Shown piece after piece: positions 1 through 5,033 of a DNA stretch of 5,033 bases. The stretch lies in NCBI GenBank assembly GCA_938041705.1, contig CALISP010000239.1, forward strand, positions 1 through 5,033, written 5' to 3'. The notes under the pieces are model-generated. The model was not told where the DNA came from. It did no database searches and saw only the letters and a list, made by a program, of their open reading frames with translations. How positions within the stretch are numbered: position 1 is the stretch's first letter; every line of letters starts with the position of its first letter. The position numbers and the translations under genes were made by a program. This DNA comes from an uncultured Cocleimonas sp. (GTDB taxonomy: Bacteria; Pseudomonadota; Gammaproteobacteria; Thiotrichales; Thiotrichaceae).

Positions 1-623
1 GGCTGTAAACAGACAATTGATAACAACATAATAATTGATCCTATAAGTCCTGACCAAAATTGCATTGTAATAGCGGGAACGGGCTCTCCCTCTCCCTCTT
101 TATTCGAACGTGAGAGTTTTCGGGTATACATTAAATAAAACGAGAAGCTAAGTGCGGTGCCTAAAGGCAATATTGCATGAATACCAAATACTGCATGTCC
201 AGGTTTAATGATTAATACCGCTCCAATTAAACCAACCGCTACCGCTGCAATTCTTCGCCAACCCACCATCTCACCTAATATCCAAGGAGCAAGTAAAGTA
301 ACTATTAAAGGCATCACAAAAAATACGGCGAGCGCATCAACAATTGGCATTACTTGTATGGAGGTAAAAAAGAGGAGGGTTGCAACCGATAAACCGAGTG
401 AGCGCTTTATATGTAAAACCAGCTCTGTGCCACGCGGCAGATAGAGTGTATGCCAAACAAAAGGCAATAGAAAAAGGGTTTGAAAAACAAAACGAGCTAA
501 CACAATAGAACTAGAACCGAGACTTTCACCCAATGTTTTAGCTGCAGCATCCATAAAGGGCAGAATCATACTGCCAATTAGCATTAATTGAATGCCACGA
601 GTCTGGTTTGATTTTGTCTGCAT
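1..623 (-). CDS. DMT/EamA-family transporter, C-terminus cut by window edge
   Basis: Reading leftward from ATG at 623-621, an open frame of 207 codons runs off the window edge. An in-frame TAA two codons upstream fixes this as the first possible ATG. No clear Shine-Dalgarno sequence precedes it. The product is very hydrophobic, with likely helices near residues 11-28, 40-58, 76-91, 95-114, 122-139, 147-166 and 187-205. That suits the first EamA repeat (about 8-140) and the start of the second; full members usually have ten helices and about 300 residues. The stretch MPIVDALAVFFVMPLIVTLL (92-111), followed by LGE, GWRR and a Gly-rich helix ending in IIKPG (138-142), is typical of the drug/metabolite transporter superfamily. 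These act in the inner membrane as metabolite exporters or importers. The substrate cannot be told from sequence. A short acidic cytoplasmic loop (SRSNKEGEGE, 171-180) separates helices 6 and 7. Family assignment is secure; function is open. Confidence 0.88.
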   Translation of the reverse strand, partial: MQTKSNQTRGIQLMLIGSMILPFMDAAAKTLGESLGSSSIVLARFVFQTLFLLPFVWHTLYLPRGTELVLHIKRSLGLSVATLLFFTSIQVMPIVDALAVFFVMPLIVTLLAPWILGEMVGWRRIAAVAVGLIGAVLIIKPGHAVFGIHAILPLGTALSFSFYLMYTRKLSRSNKEGEGEPVPAITMQFWSGLIGSIIMLLSIVCLQ

Positions 624-921
624 AGGCTTTTATAGAAAAGGGAGGTCTAAACTCAATTCCCCTAGTTTTTATGATCAAAAATGACGGTGAAAATAATATA
701 GCAGAGAAATCAGAATTTACTTTCTTATAAAAGCCATATTGTTATAGAAACATGATTCTAAGCTAAGAAGAATTAAAAGAGCAATCTTATAAATCGATGG
801 GGGAATATGACAACAGAATATACTGGGCTAAGCCAAATAGAACTCACCCTACGATTAAGTCATAACTCCAAAAGGGGCTCGAAAAAAAGTGCCTAAAAGT
901 AGGGGGGTGTTCTTTATAAGT
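624..921. other. Intergenic region between rlmG and the transporter gene
   Basis: This non-coding stretch lies between two leftward genes. Its right end holds a weak terminator-like element for rlmG (882-903). Its left half is AT-rich and probably holds the transporter promoter. Reading the minus strand, a TATAAC box at 738-743 and a TATATT box at 696-701 resemble -10 elements, but neither has a good -35 partner. No convincing gene, tRNA or repeat was found. Confidence 0.5.
882..903 (-). terminator. Weak intrinsic terminator candidate after rlmG
   Basis: On the minus strand, about 20 bases after the rlmG stop, CCTA-CTTT-TAGG forms a 4-bp stem, then CAC and a run of seven T. Position and T-run fit a rho-independent terminator, but the stem is short and half A-T, so termination would be inefficient. 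Some read-through into the transporter gene is possible. Confidence 0.3.
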
Positions 922-2157
922 TTATTTACGTGTGCGGTTTAGTTTATCAAGCTTCTTTGCAGCTAAAATAACAAATTTAGGGTTGGTAGCTATCGTTCTG
1001 CAATTACCAAATACTTTTTTGAGCTTGATGTGATAGCCGAGATGTCGATTACCTACAATCCATATCTCACCATCTGTTTCTAGGGCTTCGCGACTTTGTT
1101 TAAACATCTCCCAAGCAATATGGTCACCAATACTATGTACTTGATGAAAAGGAGGATTGCATAATACAAGTTGAGCTTTATTTTTATTTTCCTGTGCAGA
1201 ACTCTCTTCTGCAAATTGCTCTAACGCATTGCTCACATGAAAACTGGCATCGCTAGCAGATTCTGGATATGCATTGTTGTAACTATCTTTGGCTGAAGCT
1301 ACTGAATTGTATGACTCATCAACAAAACTAATTTTGGCATTCGGTTGATGGCGTTTTGCCATGATGCCTAACGCGCCATTGCCACAACCGATATCAATAA
1401 TGTGCTCTGCGCTAGGACATTGATCCATATTTTGAATCAGAAAACGCGTACCTACATCAAGCTTCTCTTTAGAAAACACATTGGCGTGATTTACTAAGCT
1501 GATTTGAATCTTCTCATCTGAGATAGTCGTGGGGTACGGAGACTTATCATTATTGTCTGTATTATTTTCAGAAAAAATCAAACGAGCCTTTTTGGTCGCC
1601 TTTGATGTTGTTGTCGTGCCTATAATTTTTTCAAAAAGCGCTAAAGTAGAATTATGAATGTTTTTAGTCATCGCGGCGGCAATAATTTTTGTGTCTTTGT
1701 TAATGCAGTGTTTTAATTTATATAATTGGTCTTCTAATAACGATAAAGTTTTTGGGATCTTAATAATGACCAATTTATAAGGTAACTCAGATTGCTCTGC
1801 TGATTTTGGTGAATCTTCAGAAGACATGAATCTTATGGAATCAGTGTTTTTAATATCGTTTAGCTCTAGGTTTTCATTGGCCGCTAAATGAGACACAAAT
1901 GAATCTGACCAGTTATCAATAGAGTATTCATTGAAAGCTAAGGTTAATGCGCCAAAGTTATCGTTGGTAATTAAAATTGCTTGGTCATCAGATTTATCTA
2001 AGCAATCAGCATAATCGTTAAACACGGTATTCATTAGTAATTCATCTGCGGCATCCCATGCACGCAAAGTATCATTAGCAATATCAGGAAGTCTTTTTAG
2101 TTCAAAACTTGCTGAGGGTGTGTTGAATAGTTCTAAATTTTTCATGATTAGTGACAT
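922..2157 (-). CDS. rlmG: 23S rRNA (guanine-N2)-methyltransferase RlmG
   Basis: The 411-residue product matches E. coli RlmG (YgjO, 378 residues), which uses S-adenosylmethionine to methylate N2 of G1835 in 23S rRNA. It has the family's two-domain build. A degenerate N-terminal methyltransferase-like half includes LRAWDAADE (31-39), NDNFGAL (65-71), IKIPKTLSLLEDQL (132-145) and HNSTLALFEK (168-177). The catalytic C-terminal Rossmann half has NHANVFSKEKLD (223-234), the SAM-binding DIGCGNG (255-261), the acidic VDES (279-282), the catalytic NPPFH (334-338) and GNRHLGYHIKLKKVFGNC (369-386). RsmC is related, but the RlmG-specific N-terminal and C-terminal stretches favour RlmG. The extra length comes mainly from Asn/Ser-rich inserts near 196-212 and 312-328. 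The start is uncertain: Met1 and Met5 are both possible and neither has a clear Shine-Dalgarno sequence. It is transcribed divergently from hflK and is probably its own unit. Confidence 0.95.
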   Translation of the reverse strand: MSLIMKNLELFNTPSASFELKRLPDIANDTLRAWDAADELLMNTVFNDYADCLDKSDDQAILITNDNFGALTLAFNEYSIDNWSDSFVSHLAANENLELNDIKNTDSIRFMSSEDSPKSAEQSELPYKLVIIKIPKTLSLLEDQLYKLKHCINKDTKIIAAAMTKNIHNSTLALFEKIIGTTTTSKATKKARLIFSENNTDNNDKSPYPTTISDEKIQISLVNHANVFSKEKLDVGTRFLIQNMDQCPSAEHIIDIGCGNGALGIMAKRHQPNAKISFVDESYNSVASAKDSYNNAYPESASDASFHVSNALEQFAEESSAQENKNKAQLVLCNPPFHQVHSIGDHIAWEMFKQSREALETDGEIWIVGNRHLGYHIKLKKVFGNCRTIATNPKFVILAAKKLDKLNRTRK

Positions 2158-2180
2158 TTTATGTGAGTATTAGAGAGCTT

Positions 2181-2210
2181 TAAATAGTGATATGAATGGT
2201 TAGTAGTCAA
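2181..2210 (-). promoter_or_regulatory. Candidate proximal rlmG promoter
   Basis: On the minus strand, TTGACT (2210-2205, five of six to the -35 consensus) is followed after 18 bases by TATTTA (2186-2181, three of six to the -10). Initiation would fall near 2174, giving a leader of under 20 bases. The -35 half overlaps the small palindrome TCAATAATTGA (2207-2217). The poor -10 keeps this tentative. Confidence 0.25.
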
Positions 2211-2289
2211 TAATTGATCACTGTTAAAAAGCGAAACGTAGTGTAACCTAGTTTTAATCGCTAGTTTCGTTTATAAAATTGGTTATTAA

Positions 2290-2295
2290 ATTATA
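2290..2295 (-). promoter_or_regulatory. Candidate distal rlmG -10 box
   Basis: The minus strand reads a perfect TATAAT here inside AT-rich DNA. No good -35 lies 16-18 bases upstream; the nearest match, TTAACA, is only 14 bases away. If used, it would give rlmG a leader of about 125 bases. AT-rich DNA can produce such a hexamer by chance. Confidence 0.22.
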
Positions 2296-2425
2296 AAGCT
2301 TAAAACTATTGTTAACTTGCAAGATCATATTACTCTTATCTTTAATCAACACTTTAAATAAAGTAATAGGCAAGCATCAAGCCAAATGTGTACAATTAAC
2401 ATATTTGAATTTTTACGCTGTTTCC

Positions 2426-2454
2426 CTTGTGAGTTGTCATTCTCATCCCCATAG
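2426..2454 (+). promoter_or_regulatory. Sigma-32-like (heat-shock) promoter for hflKC
   Basis: CTTGTGA (2426-2432) matches five of seven bases of the sigma-32 -35 consensus CTTGAAA. After a 14-base spacer, CCCCATAG (2447-2454) matches six of the seven specified bases of the -10 consensus CCCCATNT. Spacing fits the known range. Transcription would begin near 2461, leaving a leader of about 70 bases before hflK. No comparable sigma-70 promoter was found on this strand in the gap; the best is a TAAAAT box (2478-2483) without a -35. Functional logic also fits, because HflKC acts on FtsH, the protease that degrades sigma-32. Confidence 0.42.
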
Positions 2455-2466
2455 TTAGATGAGAAT
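2439..2466. repeat. Perfect 9-bp inverted repeat overlapping the hflK promoter
   Basis: ATTCTCATC (2439-2447) and GATGAGAAT (2458-2466) are exact reverse complements separated by ten bases, with arm centres 19 bp apart, close to two helical turns. The repeat covers the sigma-32-like -10 box and the predicted start point, as expected of a repressor operator. It is not followed by a T-run on either strand, so a terminator is unlikely. The arms match no operator I can name. Confidence 0.55.
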
Positions 2467-2529
2467 TGAATAAGACATAAAATAACAGTTCGAAAGTAAA
2501 TAACTAATTTAATTTTTTGGAGTAATAAT

Positions 2530-3723
2530 ATGCCTTGGAATGAGCCAGGTGGGGATGATAAAGACCCTTGGAGTAAAGGTAAATCGAGCGGAAGTTCAAA
2601 AGGAAACGCGGGTGATAATATCGAAGATATCACACGTAAAATGAACGAAAAGATCGGTGGAATTTTCGGTAAGAAAAAATCTGGCGGTTCTAATGGTCCT
2701 AGTCTTCCAGGTGGTTCGGCATTAGCGTTGATAGGCTTAGGCTTATTAGCAGCATGGCTAGCTACTGGTTTCTATCAAGTAGATTCGGCGCAACGTGGCG
2801 TTGAATTCCGTTTTGGTGCATTTACTGAGACTACTCAACCAGGACTACATTGGCATGTTCCATACCCAGTAGAAACTGTAGAATTAGTTGATATTGACCG
2901 TGTTAGAACGGCTCAAGATAGAACGCAGATGTTAACCAGAGATGAGAATATCGTCGATATTGGTATTGCGGCTCAATATAAAATCAAAAATGCTGAAGAT
3001 TATCTCTTTAATGTTTACTTGCCTGATTACGAGCGTAATCAATCAGTGGGTACTTTATTCCAAGTGATGCGCAGTGCAGTAAGACAGATTGTTGGTGGTA
3101 ATACCATGGATGCAATTTTAATCGAAGATCGTTCTTCAATTGCGCCAAATACTAAAACAGTAATGCAAACAGTATTAGATAGTTATAACTCTGGATTAGA
3201 AGTTGTTGAAGTCAACTTAGAGTATGCACAAGCACCTCAAGCGGTTAAAGATGCTTTTGACGAAGCGGTTCGTGCACGTGAGGATTTGGATAAGTTTAAA
3301 AACGAAGCACTTACTTATGCTAATAGAGTTATTCCTCTTGCAGAAGGTAGAGCATCACGTTTAAGTGAAGAAGCAATTGCTTATAAAGGACGTATTGAAG
3401 CAAGAGCGACAGGTGATGCGTCACGTTTTAGTCAATTGGTAGCCGAGTATAATAAAGCCCCAATTGTTACAAGAAATCGTTTGTATTTAGAAACGATGGA
3501 AAGTGTTTATGAAAACACGACTAAAATTATGGTAGATTCTAAGTCGGGTAATAACTTGTTGTATCTCCCATTGAATCAGCTTCAAAACAAATCACAAAGC
3601 TCAAATACATCAGGTGAATTTGACCCTGCGACTTCAGCGTTTGTTGAGCAACAAATTCGCAAAAGACAAGCCCAAGGCGGCGCCCGTGATGGCGTGAGAA
3701 GTGGATCAAGGAGTACACGTTAA
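2530..3723 (+). CDS. hflK: FtsH protease modulator subunit HflK (SPFH/band-7 protein)
   Basis: This 397-residue protein matches HflK (419 residues in E. coli), which with HflC forms the inner-membrane HflKC complex. That complex encloses FtsH and modulates its proteolysis of membrane proteins. The N-terminus, MPWNEPGGDDKDPW, is the usual HflK opening. A Gly/Ser/Lys-rich cytoplasmic segment reaches about residue 61, then one transmembrane helix (62-81). The periplasmic SPFH domain begins at FYQVDSAQRGVEFRFGAF (81-98) and runs to about 265. A helical region follows (245-310), then the HflK-typical APIVTRNRLYLETMESV (310-326) and LLYLPLNQL (343-351). The tail is polar and rich in Gln, Arg and Gly. 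GGAG at 2519-2522, seven bases before the ATG, supports the start. It leads the operon and ends in a TAATG overlap with hflC. Confidence 0.96.
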   Translation: MPWNEPGGDDKDPWSKGKSSGSSKGNAGDNIEDITRKMNEKIGGIFGKKKSGGSNGPSLPGGSALALIGLGLLAAWLATGFYQVDSAQRGVEFRFGAFTETTQPGLHWHVPYPVETVELVDIDRVRTAQDRTQMLTRDENIVDIGIAAQYKIKNAEDYLFNVYLPDYERNQSVGTLFQVMRSAVRQIVGGNTMDAILIEDRSSIAPNTKTVMQTVLDSYNSGLEVVEVNLEYAQAPQAVKDAFDEAVRAREDLDKFKNEALTYANRVIPLAEGRASRLSEEAIAYKGRIEARATGDASRFSQLVAEYNKAPIVTRNRLYLETMESVYENTTKIMVDSKSGNNLLYLPLNQLQNKSQSSNTSGEFDPATSAFVEQQIRKRQAQGGARDGVRSGSRSTR

Positions 3724-4586
3724 TGAAAAATATAATTGTTATTGTTATCGCAGCCCTTGTATTTATTTTTGCAACGGCTACTTATACGGTTGATCAGAGA
3801 GAGACTGCTATAAAGTTTCGCTTTAAAGAAATTGTAGAAACAGATATTAAACCTGGTTTACATTTCAAATTGCCTTTTGTTAATACGGTTGAGAAATTCT
3901 CTACGTTGATTTTGACATTAGATGCAAAGCCAGATCGTTTCTTAACATCTGAGAAGAAAGACGTTGATGTAGACTTTTTCGTTAAATGGAAAATCGACGA
4001 TGTAAGTACTTTTTATCGTGCTACTAGAGGCGACTTGAGACGTGCGCAAGATCGTTTAGAAAGTATCATGAAAGACGGTTTACGAAATGAGTTCAGTACA
4101 CGTACGATCATCGAAGCAGTTTCTGGTGAACGTGGCGAAATCATGAGTGCGTTGAAACAGAAAGCTGAATTTCCTGCGAAACAACTAGGTATTAAGATTA
4201 TTGATGCTCGAGTAAGTAAGATCGACTTTACTGACTCTGTTAGTGAATCAGTATTCCAAAGAATGCGCTCTGAACGTCAATTAGTTGCTCAGGATTTCCG
4301 TTCACGTGGTCTAGCAGAAGGTGAAAAAACTCGAGCTGAAGCTGATCGTAAAGCAACAATCATTGAAGCAGATGCTTATCGTGAAGCAGAAAAAATCCGT
4401 GGTGACGGTGATGCTAAGTCAGCTAAAATTTATGCTGATGCTTACCAAACTGATGCTGAATTTTATGCGTTCTACCGAAGCTTAGGTGCCTATAAAAAAT
4501 CTCTAGGTGGAGGCGGTGATATTATGGTCGTTGAGCCTGATGCTGAATTCTTTAAGTACTTTAGAAATCAAGGCGGACAGCAATAG
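3723..4586 (+). CDS. hflC: FtsH protease modulator subunit HflC (SPFH/band-7 protein)
   Basis: HflC is the partner of HflK in the FtsH-modulating membrane complex. Residues 3-20 form the single N-terminal membrane anchor. The SPFH domain starts at YTVDQRETAIKFRFKEI (21-37) and includes KPGLHFKLPFV (43-53). The signature FQRMRSERQLVAQDFRSRGL (178-197) leads into an Ala/Glu/Arg-rich helix (198-245), and the C-terminus carries FYAFYRSLGAY (247-257), DIMVVEPDAEFFKYF (266-280). At 287 residues it is shorter than E. coli HflC (334); the difference lies mainly in a linker present in E. coli between the equivalents of residues 140 and 155, and many HflC proteins lack it. An AAGGAG at 3708-3713, inside the end of hflK and nine bases before the ATG, plus the one-base stop/start overlap, points to coupled translation and roughly equal output, as suits a hetero-oligomer. 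Confidence 0.96.
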   Translation: MKNIIVIVIAALVFIFATATYTVDQRETAIKFRFKEIVETDIKPGLHFKLPFVNTVEKFSTLILTLDAKPDRFLTSEKKDVDVDFFVKWKIDDVSTFYRATRGDLRRAQDRLESIMKDGLRNEFSTRTIIEAVSGERGEIMSALKQKAEFPAKQLGIKIIDARVSKIDFTDSVSESVFQRMRSERQLVAQDFRSRGLAEGEKTRAEADRKATIIEADAYREAEKIRGDGDAKSAKIYADAYQTDAEFYAFYRSLGAYKKSLGGGGDIMVVEPDAEFFKYFRNQGGQQ

Positions 4587-4592
4587 CTGTTC
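4575..4592 (+). promoter_or_regulatory. Stem-loop across the hflC stop codon
   Basis: GGACAGC and GCTGTTC pair as a 7-bp stem (one G-U) around the loop AATA; the stop codon TAG lies at 4584-4586 within it. No T-run follows, so it is not an intrinsic terminator. It could slow decay of the hflKC part of the message or reduce coupling to the downstream gene. No function is shown by sequence alone. Confidence 0.35.
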
Positions 4593-4640
4593 ACCTTTAG
4601 GTCTGAATTTAAAGTCTAAAAAGCATAAAAGGGAACCTTC

Positions 4641-4826
4641 ATGGATTGGCATGACTTAATAAATGCAATCGCATTGCTGCTAATCTTTGAAGGTTTACTA
4701 CCTTTTACTAGCCCGGCTAGTATTAAAAAACTCTATCAAACCATGATGGAAACCCCAGAAAGTTCCTTGCGTATGTTTGGTTTGGCAAGTATCGTTGCTG
4801 GTCTTGCGTTGCTTTACCTAAGCTGA
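4641..4826 (+). CDS. DUF2065 (YjeT-like) small inner-membrane protein
   Basis: This 61-residue protein belongs to the DUF2065 family, whose E. coli member is YjeT (65 residues). Two transmembrane helices are evident, about residues 5-23 and 43-60, joined by a short polar loop. Family-like features are FEGLLPFTSPASIKKLY (16-32), the LRMFG turn (43-47) and a Gly/Ala-rich second helix (IVAGLALLYL, 51-60). An AAAAGGGAA sequence ends a few bases before the ATG and is a reasonable ribosome site. The gene starts 54 bases after hflC with no convincing terminator between, so it is probably in the same transcript. DUF2065 commonly neighbours hflC, which suggests but does not prove a link to HflKC-FtsH membrane quality control. 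No biochemical function is known to me. Confidence 0.88.
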   Translation: MDWHDLINAIALLLIFEGLLPFTSPASIKKLYQTMMETPESSLRMFGLASIVAGLALLYLS

Positions 4827-4851
4827 AAATTTTAAATCGAACGAAAACCCT

Positions 4852-4896
4852 ATGACTATTATTGCCAAATCTCTTGTCAAGAGCCCCTTGCTATGA
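4852..4896 (+). promoter_or_regulatory. Possible leader ORF and hairpin ahead of hisZ
   Basis: A 14-codon frame (MTIIAKSLVKSPLL) starts at 4852 and its TGA overlaps the hisZ ATG as ATGA. Within it, CTCTTGTCAAGAG (4871-4883) is a perfect palindrome forming a 5-bp stem with loop GTC. It contains AAGAG, the only Shine-Dalgarno-like sequence before hisZ, nine bases from the ATG. Translating the short frame could open this hairpin and couple hisZ translation. The frame lacks a strong ribosome site of its own and has no histidine codons, so it is not a classical his attenuator peptide. Chance is a real alternative. Confidence 0.25.
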
Positions 4897-5033
4897 ATAC
4901 GTGGCTCCTTCCTGACGGTATTACCGAATCACTACCTAGCGATGCCGAGAAGCACGAAGCGCTTCGTCGCCAACTACTCGATCTATATGCAACTTGGGGC
5001 TATCACTTAGTTATGCCTCCACTAGTAGAGTAT
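4893..5033 (+). CDS. hisZ: ATP phosphoribosyltransferase regulatory subunit HisZ, N-terminal part
   Basis: Only the first 47 residues are inside the window. The opening MNTWLLPDGITESLPSDAEK is the usual HisZ N-terminus (a W-LLP-GI--LP pattern). It is followed by a helix (LRRQLLDLYATWGYH) and VMPPLVEY, matching the motif-1 region of class II histidyl-tRNA-synthetase-like folds. HisZ is a catalytically dead HisRS paralogue that pairs with short-form HisG to make the histidine-sensitive first enzyme of histidine synthesis. HisRS itself is the main alternative, but its N-terminus normally reads differently (an R-G--D--P pattern), so HisZ is preferred. No in-frame ATG exists upstream before a TAA at 4833-4835, which supports this start. 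It lies 66 bases after the DUF2065 gene on the same strand. The hflKC-DUF2065-hisZ order is common, and purA often follows; that gene is not visible here. Confidence 0.9.
   Translation, partial: MNTWLLPDGITESLPSDAEKHEALRRQLLDLYATWGYHLVMPPLVEY

Larger units (their letters stand above)
2158..2529. other. Divergent control region between rlmG and hflK
   Basis: This AT-rich intergenic stretch must hold promoters for both directions. Leftward elements are a perfect TATAAT (2290-2295) and a TTGACT/TATTTA pair (2181-2210). Rightward is a sigma-32-like promoter (2426-2454) overlapped by a 9-bp inverted repeat (2439-2466). There is also a CTAGTTT direct repeat (2248-2254 and 2261-2267, 13 bases apart) and a CGAAAC...GTTTCG inverted repeat with a 26-base loop (2232-2269), both of unknown meaning. 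A leftward open frame at 2346-2633 overlaps the hflK start and resembles no known protein; it is not called. No RNA gene was recognised. Confidence 0.6.

Noticed and set aside
208..444. 78-residue plus-strand open frame
   Set aside because: It lies antisense within the well-supported transporter gene, has a Thr/Ile/Lys-rich composition with no recognisable domain, and is explained as a shadow of the hydrophobic coding strand.
807..896. 29-codon plus-strand ORF preceded by a run of G
   Set aside because: The G-run is only about three bases from the ATG, too close for a good ribosome site. The peptide resembles nothing known, and its 3' end overlaps the rlmG terminator candidate.
844..909. CACCCTAC and GTAGGGGGGTG as a long-range hairpin
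   Set aside because: The arms are 47 bases apart and imperfect, with no supporting structure between them.
2346..2633. 95-residue minus-strand open frame
   Set aside because: It overlaps the hflK start antisense; its first third is the complement of the Gly/Ser-rich HflK N-terminus and the rest is intergenic sequence. It has no family resemblance or supported ribosome site.
4596..4620. TTTAG...CTAAA pairing after hflC as a terminator
   Set aside because: The stem is A-T rich with two G-U pairs and no T-run follows, so it does not support ending the operon here.
1..5033. A new defence, mobile or biosynthetic system
   Set aside because: Every sizeable gene belongs to a known housekeeping or transporter family, and no repeats, integrase, toxin-antitoxin pair or unusual gene cluster was seen.

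Overview
The window looks like ordinary chromosomal core DNA from an AT-rich gammaproteobacterium. This is inferred from an RlmG-type 23S rRNA methyltransferase and from the gene order hflK-hflC-DUF2065-hisZ, which is common in gamma- and betaproteobacteria. Genus and species cannot be named from the sequence. No rRNA, tRNA, insertion sequence, phage gene, CRISPR array or defence system was seen.

Layout. Positions 1-623 (minus strand) hold the N-terminal two thirds of a DMT/EamA-family membrane transporter, cut by the window edge. Positions 624-921 are non-coding; a weak terminator for the next gene sits at the right end and AT-rich promoter-like DNA for the transporter at the left. Positions 922-2157 (minus) encode RlmG, the 23S rRNA guanine-N2 methyltransferase. 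Positions 2158-2529 are a divergent control region between rlmG and a rightward operon. It carries a TATAAT box and a TTGACT box facing rlmG, plus a sigma-32-like promoter overlapped by a perfect 9-bp palindrome facing hflK. The plus-strand operon follows: hflK (2530-3723), hflC (3723-4586, one-base TAATG overlap), a DUF2065 two-helix membrane protein (4641-4826), and the start of hisZ (4893 to the window end).

How the genes work together. HflK and HflC are SPFH-domain inner-membrane proteins. In E. coli they form a large periplasm-facing assembly around the FtsH (HflB) protease and modulate membrane-protein turnover. FtsH also degrades the heat-shock factor sigma-32, so a sigma-32-type promoter ahead of hflKC would close a feedback loop. 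The small DUF2065 membrane protein often lies next to hflC, but its role is unknown. HisZ is the regulatory subunit of ATP phosphoribosyltransferase, the first enzyme of histidine synthesis. It is probably co-transcribed because no convincing terminator separates it from hflC and DUF2065. RlmG and the transporter are functionally separate leftward genes.

I found no new multi-gene system. The points most worth a second look are regulatory: the sigma-32-like promoter with its overlapping palindrome, and a 14-codon leader ORF that overlaps the hisZ start and contains a small hairpin masking the only Shine-Dalgarno-like sequence.
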